Part shown: in pieces, positions 5,422-7,025 of the stretch
How positions within the stretch are numbered: the first letter of the stretch is position 1
How the letters are laid out: each line of letters opens with the position of its first letter
DNA from: Porphyromonadaceae bacterium UBA4277
Lineage (GTDB): Bacteria; Bacteroidota; Bacteroidia; Bacteroidales; Muribaculaceae
Length of the DNA stretch: 7,025 bases
Direction of reading: 5' to 3'
Assembly (NCBI GenBank): GCA_002395965.1
Contig: DGVT01000137.1
Location: forward strand, 1 to 7,025
Program-made: the position numbers and the translations under genes
Notes under the pieces: generated by a model
The model's database searches: none
What the model was told of the DNA's origin: nothing
Seen by the model: the letters and a program-made list of their open reading frames with translations, nothing else

Positions 5422-6717
5422 ATGAAAAGGAACGCAGAAAATCAGCTCATTGCTTGGAAGAATAATCCACATCGCAAACCATTGGTCGTGATGGGGGCAA
5501 GACAAGTGGGTAAGACTTATTTGTTACAGCAATTTGGCAATAATCATTATGCCCATGTGGCCTATATTAACTGTGACAACAATCCAAGTGTTGCAAACTT
5601 GTTTGCAGAGGACTATGACATGGAACGCATCTTGCTCGTAATAGGGGCAATAACCAAAGTTCCCATCATTGCCGGTAAGACCTTGATCATCCTTGACGAA
5701 ATACAAGAACTAAAGAATGGATTGACTGCACTGAAATACTTTTGCGAATTAGCTCCACAACATCATATTGCAGTGGCAGGATCACTGTTGGGCATCACCA
5801 TGCATCAAGGTGAGTCGGCCCCCGTCGGAAAGGTTGATATAATCAATATGCATCCATTGACCTTCACTGAATTTCTCGATGCGATAGGTCATGAGCAATT
5901 GGTGCACATTTTAAAATCTAAAGATTGGAAAACAATCCAAATGCTGAAACAAGAATATATCAAATACTTGCGAATCTACTACTTTGTCGGAGGTATGCCT
6001 GAAGCTGTGCTCCAATACGTAGAAACACGCGACTCCATGTCGGTAAGGGATGTTCAGAACAATATTCTTACAATTTACCGGAGCGATATGTCCAAGCACG
6101 CTTCGCCGCAAGAAGTAGTGCGCATCACGCAGGTTTGGCAATCAATACCATCACAACTTGCACGAGAGAATAATAAATTTATCTATGGTGCCATCAAATC
6201 GGGTGGTCGCGCACGCGAGTTTGAACTGGCCATACAATGGCTGCAAGATGCAGGACTTGTTCTTCGTGTTAATCGTGCTACGAAGCCCAATTTGCCACTT
6301 AAGTTTTATGAAGATTTGTCGGCATTCAAACTTTATCTGCTTGATACGGGCTTGTTGGGAGCCTTGGCCAATATACCACCTGAGCAGATATTAACTAAGG
6401 ACAACGAGCTCAGTGCCAGCAAAGGCGCTTTCACCGAAAATTACGTTGTTACCCAGATAGCGACAACGCGTGACACAACTATGTGTTACTTCAGTAACGA
6501 CAATCACACTCTCGAAATTGACATGCTTCTGCAGGAAAGAAGCAACATCTGGCCTATTGAGATTAAAGCAGAAGAAAACCTGAGGTCAAAGTCGTTAAGC
6601 ACCTTTGTCAAGAACAATCCCAATCTCATCGGGTTGCGATTCTCGATGAGCGACTACCGCGACCAAGGGTGGATGCGAAACATACCACTCTATGCATGTG
6701 CAACATACTTTATCTGA
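5422..6717 (+). CDS. AAA+ ATPase with C-terminal DUF4143 domain
   Basis: This 431-residue protein has an N-terminal AAA_14 ATPase domain with Walker A GARQVGKT (25-32; Lys31), Walker B TLIILDEIQ (87-95; Asp92, Glu93) and a sensor-like AVAGS (117-121). YYFVGGMPEAV (186-196) marks the linker to a DUF4143 region at about 200-400. That region includes a winged-helix-like segment (EFELAIQWLQDAGLV, 266-280) and a possible PD-(D/E)XK-like site: Glu339, Asp367 and Glu380-x-Lys382. An in-frame TTG at 5392 is rejected as start because it lies inside the -7 box; the ATG at 5422 gives the usual MKR-type N-terminus. It is a single-gene unit with its own promoter and is AT-rich (22 and 21 GC of 60 in 5521-5580 and 5881-5940). 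The family is abundant and poorly characterised in Bacteroidales; its cellular role is unknown. Confidence 0.93.
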   Translation: MKRNAENQLIAWKNNPHRKPLVVMGARQVGKTYLLQQFGNNHYAHVAYINCDNNPSVANLFAEDYDMERILLVIGAITKVPIIAGKTLIILDEIQELKNGLTALKYFCELAPQHHIAVAGSLLGITMHQGESAPVGKVDIINMHPLTFTEFLDAIGHEQLVHILKSKDWKTIQMLKQEYIKYLRIYYFVGGMPEAVLQYVETRDSMSVRDVQNNILTIYRSDMSKHASPQEVVRITQVWQSIPSQLARENNKFIYGAIKSGGRAREFELAIQWLQDAGLVLRVNRATKPNLPLKFYEDLSAFKLYLLDTGLLGALANIPPEQILTKDNELSASKGAFTENYVVTQIATTRDTTMCYFSNDNHTLEIDMLLQERSNIWPIEIKAEENLRSKSLSTFVKNNPNLIGLRFSMSDYRDQGWMRNIPLYACATYFI

Positions 6718-6803
6718 TAATTAATCGCAATACTATGCAAATAACGGGGAATGATTATGGCAGTTCATGATATTGCAAGTCGAGTAGTTTCCTCAATCAT
6801 GAT

Positions 6804-6842
6804 TCACTCCCATGAGTGAGCATAATTTGACTTTTCCCTGTT
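6804..6842 (+). terminator. Possible terminator of the ATPase gene
   Basis: TCACTC (6804-6809) pairs with GAGTGA (6814-6819) around a CCAT loop. Interrupted T-rich stretches follow (6826-6828, 6832-6835, 6841-6845). It is the first good stem after the stop at 6717, but it is 86 bases away and the T-tract does not directly abut the stem, so the call is weak. Confidence 0.35.
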
Positions 6843-6927
6843 TTTCGCAATGAGCCCCTCATTTTACCAGATTTTTTTGCGCTATATTGCTGATTTTTCA
6901 AGCGGTATTTCTTGCAAATTAAACTGT

Positions 6928-6956
6928 GCTGAAGGACTCATTGGCCACGCTTCAGC
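6928..6956. repeat. Hairpin next to the right inverted repeat
   Basis: GCTGAAG (6928-6934) pairs perfectly with CTTCAGC (6950-6956) around a 15-base loop that contains the palindrome TGGCCA. It lies just inside the right terminal repeat, just as palindromes at 142-210 lie inside the left one, so both may belong to one structured element type. Confidence 0.5.
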
Positions 6957-6962
6957 TCTTCG

Positions 6963-6998
6963 GGCACACTCCCCCTTGAGGGTGTGTCATAATTCAAA
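6963..6998. repeat. Right copy of the 19-bp inverted repeat, with hairpin
   Basis: Bases 6980-6998 are the exact reverse complement of bases 2-20. The GTGTG arm (6982-6986) pairs with CACAC at 6965-6969, extended by G6963-C6988 and a G-T pair and by C-G pairs near the loop with one bulge. The left copy shows the same behaviour with a different partner arm and loop, so the fold is kept while the loop differs. Confidence 0.7.
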
Positions 6999-7025
6999 TA
7001 ATAGAAAATCAGAGGTGATCGAAGT

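Larger units (their letters stand above)
6718..7025. other. Non-coding AT-rich region after the ATPase gene
   Basis: No credible gene is visible in these 308 bases. They contain scattered T-runs, a hairpin at 6804-6819 that may end the ATPase transcript, a 7-bp-stem hairpin at 6928-6956 and the right copy of the terminal inverted repeat. The low GC matches the ATPase gene rather than the operon before it. Confidence 0.6.

Noticed and set aside
5262..5465. Plus-strand repetitive ORF with KVPREKWQ units
   Set aside because: The 33-bp repeat is a multiple of three, so the array stays open automatically. The start would be TTG, the frame carries the ATPase promoter, and its 3' part is out of frame over the ATPase gene.
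2..6998. A 7-kb transposon bounded by the inverted repeats
   Set aside because: No transposase, integrase or transfer gene lies between the repeats; the cargo includes housekeeping genes such as nagA, and target duplications cannot be checked at the window edge.

Overview
The window looks like chromosomal DNA from a member of the order Bacteroidales, possibly the Muribaculaceae/Prevotellaceae side. The reasons are the Bacteroidetes-type promoters (a TAnnTTTG -7 box in front of four transcription units, one with a perfect TTTG -33 box at 20 bp), the lack of Shine-Dalgarno sequences, and gene families typical of the group (DUF4105/Lnb-like membrane protein, TIGR04076 protein, AAA_14/DUF4143 ATPase). 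Taxonomy is inference; no rRNA or tRNA gene is present.

Layout. Bases 1-209 hold no convincing gene. They contain a cluster of short palindromes and a 19-bp sequence that recurs in inverted orientation near the other end of the window. A minus-strand gene (210-1424) encodes a secreted/membrane DUF4105 (Lnb-like) protein. It diverges from nagA (1595-2752), N-acetylglucosamine-6-phosphate deacetylase; each has its own -7 box. A strong promoter at 2824-2855 then starts a probable operon of four genes: a secreted rhodanese / metallo-beta-lactamase-fold fusion (2890-3948), a 60-residue Cys/His protein (4000-4182), a DEDDh 3'-5' exonuclease (4179-4721, whose TTG start overlaps the previous stop) and a TIGR04076 protein (4764-5066).

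Bases 5067-5421 are non-coding. They contain three near-perfect 33-bp tandem repeats plus a fourth, degenerate copy in exact register that lies inside the promoter of the last gene. That gene (5422-6717) is an AAA+ ATPase with a C-terminal DUF4143 domain. It is visibly more AT-rich than its neighbours, so it may be a horizontally acquired unit. The final ~300 bases are non-coding, with three hairpins and the right copy of the 19-bp inverted repeat.

How the genes work together. nagA belongs to amino-sugar catabolism or cell-wall recycling. The DUF4105 protein belongs to envelope biology. The 2890-5066 genes show no single pathway; sulfur/thiol chemistry (rhodanese, Cys-rich proteins) and nucleic-acid processing sit side by side. 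The two points most worth following up are the tandem-repeat promoter of the ATPase and the inverted hairpin repeats near the window edges. I did not see convincing evidence of a complete new multi-gene system.
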